Assembly (NCBI GenBank): GCA_026636295.1
Contig: CP089462.1
Span: forward strand, 124,001-188,000
Length of the DNA stretch: 64,000 nt
Direction of reading: 5' to 3'
DNA from: Medakamo hakoo
Taxonomy: Eukaryota > Chlorophyta > Trebouxiophyceae > Coccomyxaceae
The position numbers were made by a program, and so were the translations under genes. Each line of letters begins with the position of its first letter. Within the stretch, counting starts at the first letter, position 1. Shown piece by piece: positions 1 through 14,400 of the stretch. Under the pieces are notes generated by a model. It searched no databases, was not told the DNA's origin, and saw nothing but the letters and a program-made list of their open reading frames with translations.

Positions 1-2420
1 CGGGTGGCGAAGGAGCGCGGGGCGCCACGCTGCGCGGCCGCGACGGCTGCGGCCGCGGCCGCGGCCGCAGCCGTCGCCTGGCGCGGCAGGCGGGTGAGGG
101 CGGCGCGCGTCCGCGCAGTCACCGGCTCCACCACCCGCCACTCCACGTCCCAGGAGACGGGCGACGGCCGGGTGGGGGTGGCGGCGGCAGGGCGACGCGC
201 CTCCTCTGCCGCCGGCGCGCCCAGCACGGCCGTCGCGAGCCCGGCCGCCCTGGTTGGTGCCGGGCAGCCGGCGCCGTGCCCGCCCACCAGGGCGTGCGTG
301 CTGGTGCTGTCGGCTCCAGCCGCGACGACGGCGTGGCCGTGCCAGGCCGCCCGCGTGTGAGCCGACAGGGCCTGGTGGTCGACCGCGGCAAAGGCGGCCA
401 GGCGGGTGGGGACGCGCGGCCGGCGCCCGCCGCCCTCCCCCACCGCCGCGCCCGCGTGGAAGGCGGCGTCCAAGGCCGCGGGATGGGTGGCCCCCCACGC
501 CGTGGTGGGGACGGGTGCCAGGGCAGCGACCGCGCCCGCCGGCGGCGCGAGGGTGTGAGCCGGGATGAGAGGGTGGCGGCGGCGTGCGTGGCGGACGGGC
601 GTCGGTGGTGGTGGTGGCGGGCCGCCACCGCCCCCGTCCGTCGCGCACCGCACGAGCCGGGCCGTGAAGGCCGGGCGACCGCCGCCCACAGCCAGGGCGA
701 CGGCACCGCTGGTCGTGTCCACGTCCAGGGTGATGGCCGGTGCACCGCCCAGCAGGACGGCCGACGTGAAGGCCGCGCCCGCCAGCGCCAGGCGTGGCTG
801 CGCGGAGGGCGGGTGAGGCGCTTCGAGCGAGGCCGCTCCCGCGCCCAGCCCCGCCGCCAATAGCGCCGCCGCGGGCAGCAAGGCCGACCCGCGGACGGCG
901 TGGTCGGACAGCCAGGCTAGAGCCGGGTGAGACAACGCCCGTCCAACGTCAAAGCGGGCCGTGGGCACCGCCGGAACGCTCACGGCCGCGAGCAGCGGGT
1001 GCGGCGCGCCGGCAAACCAGCAGCGCACCCGCTGGAAGGCGAGAGGAGGGGCAGGCGGCCCGCCGCCACTCCCGACGCCCACAGCCCGGAGGATGGCGTG
1101 CGCGTTGACGCCGGACATGCCAAAGGACGATGTGCAGGCCCGGGCGGTGAAGGGCGAAGCAGCGGCGGCAGCGTGAGGCAGGCCGCCCGCGCCGCGCGGC
1201 AGGTGGGCTGCCGCGCTCGCAGCGCCCGCGCCCTTTGCCGCCGCCGCCCGACTCCATTCGCCCAGGGCGGACCCGACGTGCGGGTTGAGGGTGCGCAGGT
1301 GGCGGGTGGGCGCGCCCGACCGCCCACGCACGCCCGCCGCCGCCAGCAGCAGGCCCGTCAGGCCGGCCGCGCCCTCGGTGTGGCCAAACCTGGCCTTGGT
1401 GGAAGAGAGCGGCAGGGTGGGTGGCGCAGCAGGGCCAGACCCCACCAGCGCGGCCGCCAGGGCCGCGACTTCGATGGGGTCGCCCAGCGGCGTGCCCGTG
1501 CCGTGGACGGAGGCGGCGGCCAAGAGAGGCGGCCAAGAGGAGGCCAGCGACGCGAGCGCGGCCCGGACGAGCGCGGTTTGGGCCGGGCCAGACGGCGCCG
1601 TCAGCGACGCGGACCGGCCGTCCTGGCCGACAGCGGACGCGTCTAAAAGGGCCAGGGATCCAGCCACACGATCCTCACCCGCCGGCACCAGCAGGCAGGC
1701 CGTGAACGCCTCGCCGCGGCCGTACCCGTCCGCGGCCGCGTCCCAAGTGCGGCACCGGCCGACGGGGCTCAGCGCGCCCAGCGCGCAAATCCCGGCGGTC
1801 GTCTCGGCGCGGAGCAGGGCGTTGACGCCGCCAATGACGGCGGCCGGGGTTTCGGATGCTGCCACCGCAGTCCGGCCCAGGTGCGCGGCGACCAGGGAAG
1901 AGGAACAGGCCGTGTCCGTGGACACGCACGGGCCGGACAGGCCAAACGTGAAGGAGACGCGGCCGACCAGGTAGGGTGGCCCGCTGCCGACAAAGGCGTG
2001 CGAGGGCAGAGACCCGCCGCCGCCGGCGCTGCCGCCCGCCGCCGCGTCCACGTACTCGTGGTACATGGCGCCCACGTACACGCCGGACGCGGGCGGCAGG
2101 GGCGCGCCCAGGCCGGCGACGAGCTCCAGCAGCACGCGCGCGGCCGGGTCGGTCGCGGCGCCCTCGGCCGGCGACACGCGGAAGGCGGCCGCATCCCAGC
2201 CGGCCAGCCCCGCCGTCCACGCCGCAAGGCGGGCGTAGGAAGTCAGCCTGCCCGGGACGGGCGCGGGCGAGTACACGCGCTCGTCGTCCCAGCGCGGCCA
2301 GGGCGTGGGAGATTGCAGGTCGGGGCCTGAGGCGGCGACCCACCCCGCGGCCGCGCACGCGAGCGGGCCGGGCGTGGCTGCCTCGCCCGGGTAGCGGCAG
2401 TTGGCAGACGCGATGAGGAC
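1..2420 (-). other. PKS module 9 (partial): KS - DH - start of KR region
   Basis: KS9 has STDTACSSSLVA (Cys 1907), HGTGTPLGDPIE near 1,490 and FGMSGVNAHAI near 1,110. DH9 has HAVRGSALLP near 890 and HPAALDAAFHAG near 460. From about 380 to base 1 the frame continues with Ala-rich sequence that fits the structural half of a KR. The module, and the rest of the synthase, continues past the left edge. Confidence 0.85.
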
Positions 2421-5400
2421 GGCGGCGGGTGGGAGGCGCACAGGGGCAGGCGGCAAGGAGGCGGCGGACAGTGGTGGAGGCGGGGAGCGGGGCGGGAGGG
2501 CGGTGGCGGGTGGGGGTGGAGGCGGTGGGGGTGCAGGCGCAGGCGCCGCCTCCTCCTCCACCACCACCTCTTCTCCTTCTCCTTCTTCCTTGCCCAGCCC
2601 GGCCACCAGGGCCGCCACCAGCGCCGCTCGGGTCGGGTGGTCAAATGTCAGCGTGGGCGGCAGCCCCGGCCGGCGCAGGCGGGCGGCGAGCACGTCGCGC
2701 AGCTCGACCGCGCCGAGCGAGTCCAGGCCCGCGGCCATGAGGGGGTCGTCGGGGGCGGGGAGGGGGGAGCGGCCGCCCAGGACGCGGGCGACGGCCTCGT
2801 CCACGGCGGCGGAGATGGAGGCGGTCGGGTCCTTGGCCCGGCGGGCGGGGGGCGGAGGCAGAGGCGGAGGCGGAGGCGGAGGCGGAGGCGGAGGCGGGTA
2901 GTTGGCGGCCGACCCGCGCCCGCCCTGCAGTTCGCGCAAGCCCCACGCGTCCAGCGGCAGGACAGCGGACGGGTGGGCGCCTGGGACGAGGGCCGCCACG
3001 ACGGGCGCGCCCACACCACCACCACCGCCCATCACCCGGCCCAGGGCCGCCAGTCCGGCCGCGGGCGCCAGCGGCGCCAGGCCCGCCGCCGCAAAGCGCG
3101 CGGCCACGGGCCCGCCGGCCAGGCCCGCCATCATGCCCGCCGCCCAGGGGCCCCACTGCGGCGCGGTGACGGCCAGTCCCGCAGCAGAGGCGGCCTGCGC
3201 CACCGCCACCAGCTCGGCGTTGGCGGCCGCGTACGCGGCCTGGCCGGGCGTGCCGGTCAGGCCAGAGAGGGACGCGCACAGGGAGGACGCCGACAGTGGG
3301 CCCGCGCCCGCCCCGGCGGCCGCCCACGCCCGCAGCGCGGTCGCTTTGGGCGCGGCCGCGGCGCGCAGGTGGGCGGGCGTCGTCGCCCGCACGGGCGCGT
3401 CGGCCAGCACACCGCCCGCGTGGATGAAGGTGCGCAGGCGGTGCGAGGCGGCGCGGGCGACGGCCGCTGTGCCTGCCGCGCCGGCCCGGGTCGCGGCGTC
3501 GGCGCGGAGCGAGGCGAAAGCGGTGGCCGGCGGCAGGGCGCGAGGCGGGTCGGTCGCCGACCGGGACGTGGCCAGGCAGGCCGGCGCGCCTCCAGCCTGC
3601 GCCAGGAAGGCCAGTGCCAAGGCGCCGATGCCGGACGTGCCGCCCGTGGCGAGGGCGCCGCCGTGGCAAGGTGGCGGTGGTGGACGCGCGGGGCTGGCCC
3701 GGCGGCGGAGGCGGGGCACCAGGGCCACGCCCGCGTCCGCCGCGCCCAGCTCGCTGGCTTGGCCACCTTCACGGGCGGCCACTCGCAGCAGGGCGGCCGT
3801 GGCGGCGGCGGCAAGCGCGGAAGCGGGTCGTCCCGGGCCGGAGAGGCCGCCGTCGCTGGCGGCAGCGACGCGGCGGCCGGTCGCGAGCGAGCGCAGGGCG
3901 GACGCCGGGCCGGCAGCGGACGAGCGAGAAGTGGAGGAATGCCCACCCGGCGCCGGCGCGTCCACGCACCAGTCAATGGCGAGGACGGATGCCGGGCGGC
4001 GGCGGTCGTCAGAGCCGGACGGCGGCGGCGGCGGCGGCGGGTGGGGCGGACCCGCCCGCCCGCCACCACGCCCGCCCGCCACCCGGAACTCGACGCCCGC
4101 CGCGACCGCTTTCCCGCCGCCCTCCCGCTCCAGGCTAAAGTCACCCAGCGCGCCGCCGGCCTCAGTGGACGCCAGGCGGCACGTGGCGGAAGTGCCGGTC
4201 GCGGCATGCGGGTGGTGGATGGGCGGAGGTGCGGTGAAAGCGGCGACCGCGGCCGGCACACGGACCGGGCCGGCGCTGCCGGCGTCGGCAGGCACCAAAG
4301 CCGCTGACGCTTGCATGGCGCCATCCATGGCGGCCGGGTGAGCTCGCCAGAGGGCGGCGGGCGCCCTGGAGGAGGAGGCGTCGACCGCCAAGGACGCGGT
4401 GCCGGAGGAGGAGGGTGGAGCGGGGGCGCGAGCCGCGCCCGCCCGCACCGCTCGCATGAACGGTGAGCGGGGAGTGGAGCCACCCGGCCCGGCCCGGCCC
4501 ATGCCACGGACAGGTGGCAGTGTAGTCACTGTCGCCAGGAGGTGGGTCGGGCCAGCCAGCGAAGACGTCGCGGCGACGGAGCCGTCGGCGGCGGCCACAC
4601 GCACCGAGAGGGTGGCGCCCTGGCCGAGGGCGAGCGGCGCGGGAATCGACGCCCGCACTAGAGCGGCGTCCTCTCCTTCTCCAACCGCACACACCGCCGC
4701 CGCCAGACCGGCTTCCAGCAGGCCGGTGGCGGGCAGGATGGCGGTCCCACGGACGAGGTGGTGGCGGAGGAAGGACAGGGCGGGCGTGTCCAGGCAGCCG
4801 GTGAAGGTCAGGACGGCCGGCGGCGCCACGCCCGCCGGCCCGCCCAGCAGCGGGCCCGGTCCATCCGGCGCAAACCAGGCGGGCGCCCGGCGCCAGGGTA
4901 ACGCGGGCGTGGCGTGCGCGTCGTGGGCGCCGCCGGCCGCCGCCAGCAGGGCGTGCGCGTTGGTGCCCTGGAACGCAAACGCCGACGCGCCGACGAGCGT
5001 GCCAGCTGGCACGGGCGCGGCGGCGGCGGGACCGTGCATGCGAGGCAGGTGCGTGCGCCGCCCGCCCGCACCACTGCCCAGCGTGATGGCCACGTGCGGG
5101 TTGACGGCCCGGAGGCAGGGGTGGGCGAGGCCGGCGCGCCCGCCGCGGCCGCCCAGCACGGCCGCCGCGGCGGCCAGGCCGACCGCACCCGCCGCCGGTT
5201 CTGCGTGACCGGCCCGGCTTTTCGCGGCGGTCAGGCGGAGGGGGGTGGGCGTGCCAGCCCCGCCGTGCACCGCCATGGCCGCGCCGACTTCAATGGGGTC
5301 GCCCAGTGCCGTGCCGGTGCCGTGCATTTCCAGGCCGGCGAGGGTGGGAGTGCGAGCAGACGTCGGCACAGCCGCCAGCGCTGCACGCAGCACGGCTTGT

Positions 5401-8400
5401 TGGGCGGGACCCGACGGCGCCGTCAGCGCGGCAGACCGGCCGTCCTGGTTGACGGCGGACGCGGCCAGGAGGAGGGCGGGCGGGCGGCCGCCGCCACCAC
5501 CGCCGCCCCCTGGAGCTCCAGCGGCGCAGAGGTGCAGCGCGACGCACGCCTCCGCCCGCACGTACCCGTCCGCGGCCGCGTCCAAGGCTTTGCACCGCCC
5601 GTCGGGGGACAGCATGCCCGCGGCGGCGGTGGCGGCAGACGTGGCGGCGGCCAGGGTCAGGTTGACGGCGGCGGCCAGGGCGTCGGCGCCGGGCGCCGAC
5701 CGGGCGTGCCCCGCGGCCAGGTGCGCGGCCACCAGCGCGGACGAGCAGGCCGTGTCCACCGCCGCGGCGGGCCCGCCCAGCCCAAACACAAAGGCCAGGC
5801 GGCCGGCCGCGACGGAGAAGGGGCTGCCCGTCGCGGAGTACGGGCCGACGACGCCGTTGAGGTGCGGGGCGGCCAGCGCGGAAAACTCCATCTGCTGGAT
5901 GCCGACAAACACGCCCGTCGTCGCGTGTTTGTCGGGTGGGGGCGGCGGCGGCGGCTCGGCAGCGTGGCCGGCGTGCAGCACTTCCGCCGCCGCTTCCAAC
6001 AGCAGGCGGTGTTGCGGGTCCATGAGCTCGGCTTCCGGCGCCGACAGGCCAAAGGCGGGCGCGTCAAAGGCGGACACGGCGGGCAGGAACGCGCCGAAGC
6101 GGGGCGGCAGGGGGGCGGACCGGGCCGCGATGCGGGGGGCGTCCACGTCCCAGCGCCAGGCGGGGACGGTGGTGGGCGCGTCGTCGACGGCGGCGGGGGT
6201 GGCAGGCAGGCGGGCGGCCATGGCCACGGCGAGCGGGGCGGCGGGCGGCGGCGGGCGGGGGGACGGGCCCAGGCTGCGAGGGATGGCAGAGGGAGCGGGA
6301 CCCACAGCCTCACCCTGCCCGCTCCGCCCGGCCAGCAAGCCGGCCACATGCGCGGCCAGCGCGGCCAGGGACGGGTGGTCGTACACGAGCGAGCCGGGCA
6401 GGGGGAGCCCGCCGAACGCGCGGCCGACGGCCGACGCGGCTTCGACCGCCGACAGCGAGTCGAACGCGCCGGGCGGGAAGGGCGCCGCCGGGTCGGCCGG
6501 CAGGGCGGCGCCGGCGCCGCCGGTCAGGCCGCCGTCCTTGACGATGGCGTCCAGAGCAGACCGGATGGTGGCGGTGATGGCGGCCAGGGAGGGGGCGGGC
6601 GCGGGCGGGGTGGACGCGGCGGCCGGCGCGCGCGGCGCGGGGGGCGGGCGCGCGCCCGGCCCCACCCCGCCGCCGCCCGCCAGCCCGTCCACCAGCGCCC
6701 ACCGCCCGCGCGCACTCGCCACGCTCACGAACCTGTCCGCGTCCATGGCCGCCACGACAAGGTCGGCCGCACACCCAGGCGCGGCCAAGGCGGCCGGCAG
6801 GGCGGAGGGCGGCATGGGCGCGAGGCCCAGGCGGTCGAGCGCGGCCGCGTGGCCGGCGGCCATGCCCACCCCGCCAAACGGCCCGAGCGCCGGCGCGGAG
6901 GCGTGCAGGCCGGCCTCCACCGCACGCGTCGCCATGCCCGCCATGACAGCATTGCCGGCCGCGTAGTGCCCCGCGCCCGCCTGTGACCAGGCGGCGGACG
7001 TGGAGGAGAGGAAGGTGCGGGTGGCGACGCCCGCCAGGGCCGGGTGGTGCGAGCACAGGAGCGCGCCCGCCGCCGCGACTTTGGGCCCGGCCACGCTCCA
7101 CAGGCCCGGCGCGTCCAGGTCGACCAGCGTGGTGAAGCCAGACAGCCCAGCCGCGTGGACGACGGCCGTGATGGGCGGCAGGTCTTCCCGGGCGGCGGAG
7201 AGGAAGGATGCGAGCGCGGCCGGGTCGGCCGCGTCGAGCGCGACGGGCAGCACGCGGGCGGGCGCGCCCGCCAGCGCCGCCGCCGCCGGGTCGGCCGCGT
7301 CCAGGACGCCCGACCGGGAGGCTAGGATGAGGTGGGTGTGCGTGCCGGCCCAGGCCCAGTCCAGGGCGAGGACCAGGCCCAGGCCGCGCGTGCCGCCCAG
7401 AATGAGGGCGGCCGTCGGGCCGCCGGGGTGTGGGCGGGGCGGCGGCGCGCGCGCGCGCGCGGCCGTCGGCGGGGCGGGCGTCAGCCGCAGCACGGAGGAC
7501 CGCCACGCCCCGCCTCCGCACCGGGCCAGGTCCACGCCCACTTCATCCGACGCCAGAGCCGCGGCCAAAGCCGGACCCAGACTCGGCGCGTCGGCGGAGG
7601 ACAGGTCGGCGGGCAGGGTCACGCCCGGGCCCGCGGCCGGCCGCGCCTCCCAGAACAGGGTGCGGCCCAGCGCGGTCGCGCCGCCTGCCTCGGTCCCCAG
7701 GCTGACGATGGACGCGCGCACGGGCTCACCCGACTCCGCAGACCGGGCCACAGCCCGCACCGCGTCCACGCAGCAGGCGTCGGCCAGGGACGAGGGCGAG
7801 GGCGGTGGCAGGACGAGGACGCGCGTCGGCGCCGCGCGGCGCGCCGCGACGGCCGCGACCTCGCCCGCCGGCAGCGCCGCGCACCCGCCGCTGACGCCGG
7901 CGGCGGCCGCTGCGGCTTGCAGGGCTTCAAAAATGGCGGCATTGCCCTCCACGTCGCCCGTCACGAACCAGGCCTCGCCGCTGCGGGCGGGCCGGGCGGC
8001 CGGCGGGCGGGACGCGAGCCAGCGCAGCGCGAGCGTGGCCGGCGTCGGCGGGTCGGTAGGGGAGGGCAGGCGCGTTGGGGCGGGGGCGGCGGCCACCAGG
8101 CGGGCTCCCACCAGCAGGCAGGGCGTCGGGGCGGCCAGACCGTCTGGCGTGGCGGTCAGCGCGGCAGGGGACGCGGTCACGCCGATGGCCCGGCCGCCGT
8201 GCCAGCCGGTGCGGCCGGGCGACGCGGCCGCGGACGCAAAGGCCGCGGCCGCGAGCAGTGGCCCCGCCCGGTGGCCGCCCGCCGCGGCGGACGCGGCAAT
8301 GAGCGAGGCCGCGGCCGTGATGGCCGTCGCCCGGGCCAGGCCACCACGGGCGAGGGTGGCAGGCGGCGCGGCCAGGGCGGTGGCGGCGGGCGGGCGGGAG

Positions 8401-11400
8401 GAGGGGGGCAAGCACCGGCTGACCAGGCGGTGGCGGGGTGGCGCGCGCGCGGCGCGTGGCGCAGCGACGCGACCCGCCACGCCCACGGCCGCAGACAGCA
8501 GCGCGACACTGCCACCACCCGCCACCACCACCCGCCCGTCGTCCGGGCTGAGCGTGACCGTCCAGGCCGGACCGCCGCCCCCGGACGACGGCGACACTGC
8601 GAACGCCGCGCCGGCCAGCAAGGCTGCCGCGCCGTCGGCGCCGCCACCGTCCAGCCCCGCCCGCACAGCGGCGGCCGCGACTTCCAGGGCGACAGCAGGC
8701 GCCGCACCAGCCCCGCCCGCACACAGCCACGCCGCGTCACCCGGGCGGAAGCGAGCCTCAAAGGCGAGGGAGGGCGGCGACGGGTGGGGCAGGGCGCGGG
8801 AGAGCAGGCCGCCGCAGTCGGGGGCGGGCCAAGCGCGCGAGCGCTGCCACAGGAGCGGGCGGCCCGGTGTCAAGGCACCGGGCAGCATGGGGCCCACAAT
8901 GGCGTGCGCGTTGACGCCAGACATGCCGAACGACGACGTGCCGCGCGCGGGAGACGCGCCGCCCGGCCCAGGCGGCCCAGCCGCACGGGGCGCGTGCGGC
9001 GCGCGCCGCCCCCTGGGCCACTCCCGCCCAAACGCGGCGGCCGCGTGTGGGTTCAGGGAGCGGAGGTGTGAGATGGGTGTGCGGGCCGCGGCCGCGGCGG
9101 CTTCTGCAGCCGCCAGCAACAGGCCCACCAGGCCGGCCGCGCCCTCCGTGTGGCCGACGGCCGCCTTGGACGAGGCGAGCGCGAGCGCGGCCGGGGTGGC
9201 GGCCGCCGTGTCAGGTCCGCCGTACGCCCCGCCCAGCGCCGCCACTTCGATGGGGTCGCCCAGCGGCGTGCCCGTGCCGTGCAGCGCGACGCCACCGACG
9301 GACAGTGGGCCGGCGGCCAGGGCGGGCGCGGAGCAGGCCAGGGCCGCACGGACCACGGCCGCCTGGGCGGGGCCGCTCGGCGCGGTCAGGCCGGACGACC
9401 GGCCGTCCTGGCCGACGGCGGAGCCGGCGAGGAGGGCGAGCGGGGACGGCGCGTGACGCGCGCTGGTGGACAGCGGCGCCAAGACCGCCGCGACCGCGCC
9501 CTCGCCGCGGCCATACCCGTCGCCGCCCGCGTCCAGCGTGCGGCACCGGCCCGCCGGCGACAGCGCTTGCAGCACGCAAATGGCGGCCGCCGTGGTGGGC
9601 GAGGTCAGCGCGTTGACGCCGCACACGAGCGCGGCGCCGGCTTCCCCGGCCGCCAGGGCCGCCCGGCCCAGGTGGGCGGCGACCAGTGAGGCGGAGCACG
9701 CCGTGTCGACCGCCGCGCACGGCCCGCCCAGGCCAAAGGCGTACGCCAGGCGCCCGGCCATGAACGCGCCGCCAGAGCCGGTGGCGGCTGCGGGCGACAG
9801 GCCGGCGCCCGTGCGGGCGAGCGTGTCACCGTAGTCGTGGTGCATGCAGCCGACAAAGACGCCGGGTGGAGGAGTGGCCGCGCCGCCCGCCAGGCCGGCG
9901 GGCACGACCACGCTCCCAGCTTCTTCCAGCAGCAGGCGGGCCTGTGGGTCGAGCGCCGCCGCTTCGGCGGCGCCCAGGCCGAAGACCCCCCGATCAAAGG
10001 CCGCTAAGCCGGGGAGGTGGGCCGCGAACCGGGCGTAGATGGTGCCCGGCGCTGGCGGGGCGGCGGCGGACGTGGGCGGCGGGGCGTACATCGCGTCGCC
10101 GTCCCAGCGGGCCGCGGGCGTCGGGGTGGCGGCGTCGGCCATGGCGGCCGCGACGCACGCCAGGCTGGCTGGGGGGGCGGGCGGGGTGGGGAGCGCGGCG
10201 CCGACAGGCAAGCGCCAGGAGGCGGCCAGAACGAGGGCGGAGGCTTGGCGGGGCGTGGCAGCCGGCGGCAGGGCGGCGGCGAGGAGGGGCGGAGGCTGGA
10301 GGGCGGGAGGCTGGAGGGCGGGCGGCTGGGGCGGGCTGCGCGTCGGTTGGCTGTGCACGGCCAGAGACGGCGCGACCGCCACCACCTCGTCACCGCCTCC
10401 CTCCTCCTCCTCCTCCGCCTCCTCCACCACGACCGCCGCCCGTTCCACGTCCGGCCCAGCCTTCTCTGCCAGGGCCTTGCCCAGCACAGCCGCCAGCGCG
10501 GCCGGCGTGCCCGCGTCCAGCGCCGCCGTCGCGGGCAGGTCGACGCCAAAGCGGCCCGCCAGCGCGTCGCGCAGCTCGACCGCGCCCAGGGAGTCCAGGC
10601 CCGACGCCATGAAGGGCGCGTCGGGGGTGAGGGGCGTGGTGCTGTGCAGGGCGGCGGACGTGGCGTCTAGGACGGCGGCCAGCAGGGCGGCCGGCGCGGG
10701 AGCGGCGGCCGCGGCGGGAGCAGCCGCCGCGGCTGGGCGGCTTGGGCGGCGCCGGGGTGGAGGCGGCGGCCGCCTGGTGGGGCGCGGCAGGGACGGCGGC
10801 GGTGGCGGCGCACGCCCGTCGCCCGCCTCCACCAAGCCAGTCAGCGCGGGCGGCAGCCCGGCCGCCCCCGCCGCGGCAGCCAGGCGGCCGCCGTGGAAGG
10901 GGCTGGCGACCGGGTCGGGTGGCACGCGCCCGCCGTCGACCAGGCCGCCCGCCGCGACGGCTTCCAGCACGGCCAGGCCGTGGGCGGGGCGCAGGACGCC
11001 CAGCCCTGACGCCTCAGCACGGGTCAGGACGGCAGGGCTCGACGCCGCCATGCCGGCGGCCCCTCCCCACGCGCCCCACTGGACGGCGGAGGCGGGCGCG
11101 CCCGCGCCTGCGGCCGCGCGCACGGCGCCGCCGGCCGCCGCGTTGGCGGCCGCGTACGCGGCCTGGCCGGGCGAACCGATCAGGGCGGCGACCGAGGCGA
11201 AGACGTGCACGCCACGGGCAGCGCCCGCCAGTCCCACGGCCGGCAGCAGGCGCGCCGTGGCCGCCGCTTTGGGCGCGGCCACGCGGCGCAGGGAGCCCAG
11301 CGTCGCGCGCGGCAGCAGGCCATCCTCCAGCGCCCCGCCCGCGTGCAGGGCGTCGCCCAGGCGGGCAGCCCGCACGGCGGGGACGTCACGGACTAGCCAG

Positions 11401-14400
11401 GTGACGTCGGCTGCCGTGGCTGCGTCCACGGCCGCGGCCGTCGTGCTGGTGGGCGTGGCGGTGAGGGTGGGCGGCAGGCCGGCCCGCGCGCCGCTGCGGC
11501 CGGCGAGTACGAGGCGCGCGGGCGGCGCGGCACTGGCCGACCAGGCGGCTGCCAGGCCGCCCAGCCCACCCGTGCCGCCGACGATGAGGCGGGTTGACAC
11601 AGAGGAAGCACAGCCGCTGGATGCACCGTCCCGGCGCGCCCGGCGCAGGCGCGGGTGGAGGACGGCGCCGGAGGCGGACGCGGCGCCAAACGCGTCGGGC
11701 GCGGGCGGCGCGCGCGCGCCGCCCGCGCCGAATCCGTCGCCGTCGGCCAGGCGCACGCGCCGACCAGGGCCGCCCTCTCCCGCAGCCACACGGCCCACGC
11801 CCCAGACCGCCGCCTCAGCCGCGGCGGGTGGGGTGGGCGGGCGGGCGGGCCCGGCGTCGAGGGCTGGGCCGGCGCTGCCCGCCGTCGCGAGGGTGGACGC
11901 ACCGAGGCGCAGCGCGCTCACCGCGGCCGCGGCCGCCGTGTCGGCAGGCACGCGGGCCGGCCGGCGGTGCTGGCGGGCACGAAGGCGTCGTTGACGTGCC
12001 GCCTCCGGCCCTTCCACCTGCCACTCCAGCTCGAACAGGACGCGCGGGCGGGAAGGCGGCAGCGGCGGGGCGGGCGGCCGGGCCGCGGCCGCAGCCTGGA
12101 GGCCGACGACGGACAGCGGCGCGCGCCCGCCGCGCAAGCCGTGGTCGCTGCGCGCGCCCGGGGCAGCCAGCGTCCCAGCCGTCGCCCACGCCCCGCTCAG
12201 CGCTTCGTCCGCGGCTGGCACGGTGTAGTACGCGTCCAAGCCGAGCGGAACGGGTGGGGAAGTGGACGGCCCGTCGGCCAGGGCCAGGCCCGCGTGCAGC
12301 GCCGCGTCCGCGGCCGCTGGGTCGCACCCACCCCACCCGCGCCCGGCTTGGGCGGGGCGGGCGGGCGTCCACGCCAGCGCGCTACGGTGGGCCGGCACGG
12401 CCGCGGAGTCCAGCCCGGCCAGGCGAACGAGCAGGCCGGCGACGCCGGCGCGGGGTGGCGCGGCGCGCGCGCGGCGGGGTGTGGCCGGCCCAGGCGCGAG
12501 CGCTGTCGCCGCGCCAGTCAGCACCGGTGGGCCGCCGCCGCTCAAGCTGACGCGCCCGCTGACCAGCGACACGTCCACGCGCACGTCCGGCAGTGTGCGC
12601 GTGCGCGGGCCCAGCAGCAGCGGCGCCGGCAGGGCGACGGCTGACAGGGCCAGCGCGTCCGCGGGGCCGCCGTCGGTCGACGGGCCCACCAGGAACGCGC
12701 GCGCGGCCGCGGCCGCCACGTCCAGCCCGGCCGCCGCGGGTAGAAGGGGCGTCCCACGCACGGCGTGGTCGCCCAGCCAGGCCAGGGCCGGGCTGCCCAG
12801 GCGCAAGGTGAAGACGGCGGCCGCGGCCGCCGCGGCCAGGGCAACGGAGCCCAGCACGGCCGGCGCGGGGTGGAAGGCGGGCGCGAGGCGCGCGCGGCGC
12901 CAGGGCAGAGGGAGCACGCGCCCGGGCGCCGGGGCCACGCCGCCGCCGCCCACCTCCACCAGGGCGTGCGCGTTGGTGCCGGACATGCCGAACGAGGACG
13001 CGCCCGCGGCGGGCGCGGTCACGACGGGCGCGGCGGTGCGGGCGATGGCAGCCGGGGCGGCCGCCGACCCGCCACCGCCCCACTCGCGCAGGGCCGCGCC
13101 GACCACCGGGTTGGGGGCGCGCAGCGTGGGGACGGGCGGCCGGGCACGGGTGGCCAGGGCGGTGGCAGCCGCCAACAAGCACGTCACGCCCGCCGCGCCC
13201 TCCGTGTGCCCAAACACGGCCTTGGACGCGGTCAGGCAGACGGTGGCGTCCGGCTCGCCGCCGACCGCCGCGGCGAGCGCGCCGACCTCGATCGGGTCGC
13301 CCAGCGCCGTGCCGGTGCCGTGCAGGGAGGCGACGCCTTCTGCGCCTGGGTGGCGCCCAGCCAAGGCCGCCACGCCCCGGATGAGCGAGGTTTGGGCCGG
13401 GCCAGACGGAGCCGTGAGCGCGCTGGACCGGCCGTCCTGGCCGACCGCCGACGCGAGGATAGCCGCGGCCGGGGCGCTGTCCCGCCCGCCCGCGTCGTCA
13501 CCAGCCAAGTAGAAGGCGACGACGCCTTCCCCCCGCCCGTACCCGTCCGCGCCCGCGTCAAAGGTCTTGCACCGCCCGTCGGGCGACAGGGCTTGCAAGC
13601 CGCAAATGGTGGCGGTCGTGATGGGCAGCAGCATGGTGTTGACGCCGGCCGCCAGGGCGCCGTCCGCGGCGGTGCGGCCTCCCACGTCCCCGCCCCCGCC
13701 ACCGCCCGTCACGGCGACCGCGGCCAAGTGGGCGGCGACCAGGGACGAGGAACACGCCGTGTCCGTGGCCAGGCAGGGGCCTTGCAACCCAAAGGTGTAC
13801 GACACGCGCCCGGCCAGGTAGGAAATGCCGTTGCCCGTCGCGACGGCGGGCCCGATGCGCAGGCCCAGGTTGTAGTGGGCTTGCGTGTGTTCCTGGTACA
13901 TGCAGCCGACGTAGACGCCCGTCCGGGATGGGGCCGGCGGCGCGGCGGAGTCGGTTTGTAGCACGGCCGCGGCCGCTTCCAGCAGCAGCCGGCCCTGCGG
14001 GTCGGTCGCCCCGCCTTCCGCCGGCGTCATGCCAAAGGCGGCCGCGTCAAAGGCGTCGACAGCCGGTAGGAAGGAGGCGGTGCGGGCGTACATGGTGATG
14101 CCCGGTCGCGACACACCCGCGGGCGCGTAGTAGGCGTCGACGTCCCAGCGGGCGGGCGGGACGGGGGTGGCGAGGTCGGCGCCCGACGCGAGGGCGTGCG
14201 CGGCCGGGCCGGTGGCGGGGTGTGGGCCCAGGCTTGCAGGGCCGGGCAAGCGGGTGGCGATGGCCAGCACGACGGCCGCGCCCGGCGGGGTGCGAGGCAG
14301 GGCAGGCGTGGCCAGCAACGCGGGCGCGGGCGGCGGCGGCGGCGCGCCGCCCTCCCGACCGACCGCGCCGCCTTCCTCGGCCGCGGGCGGAGGGGGAGGC

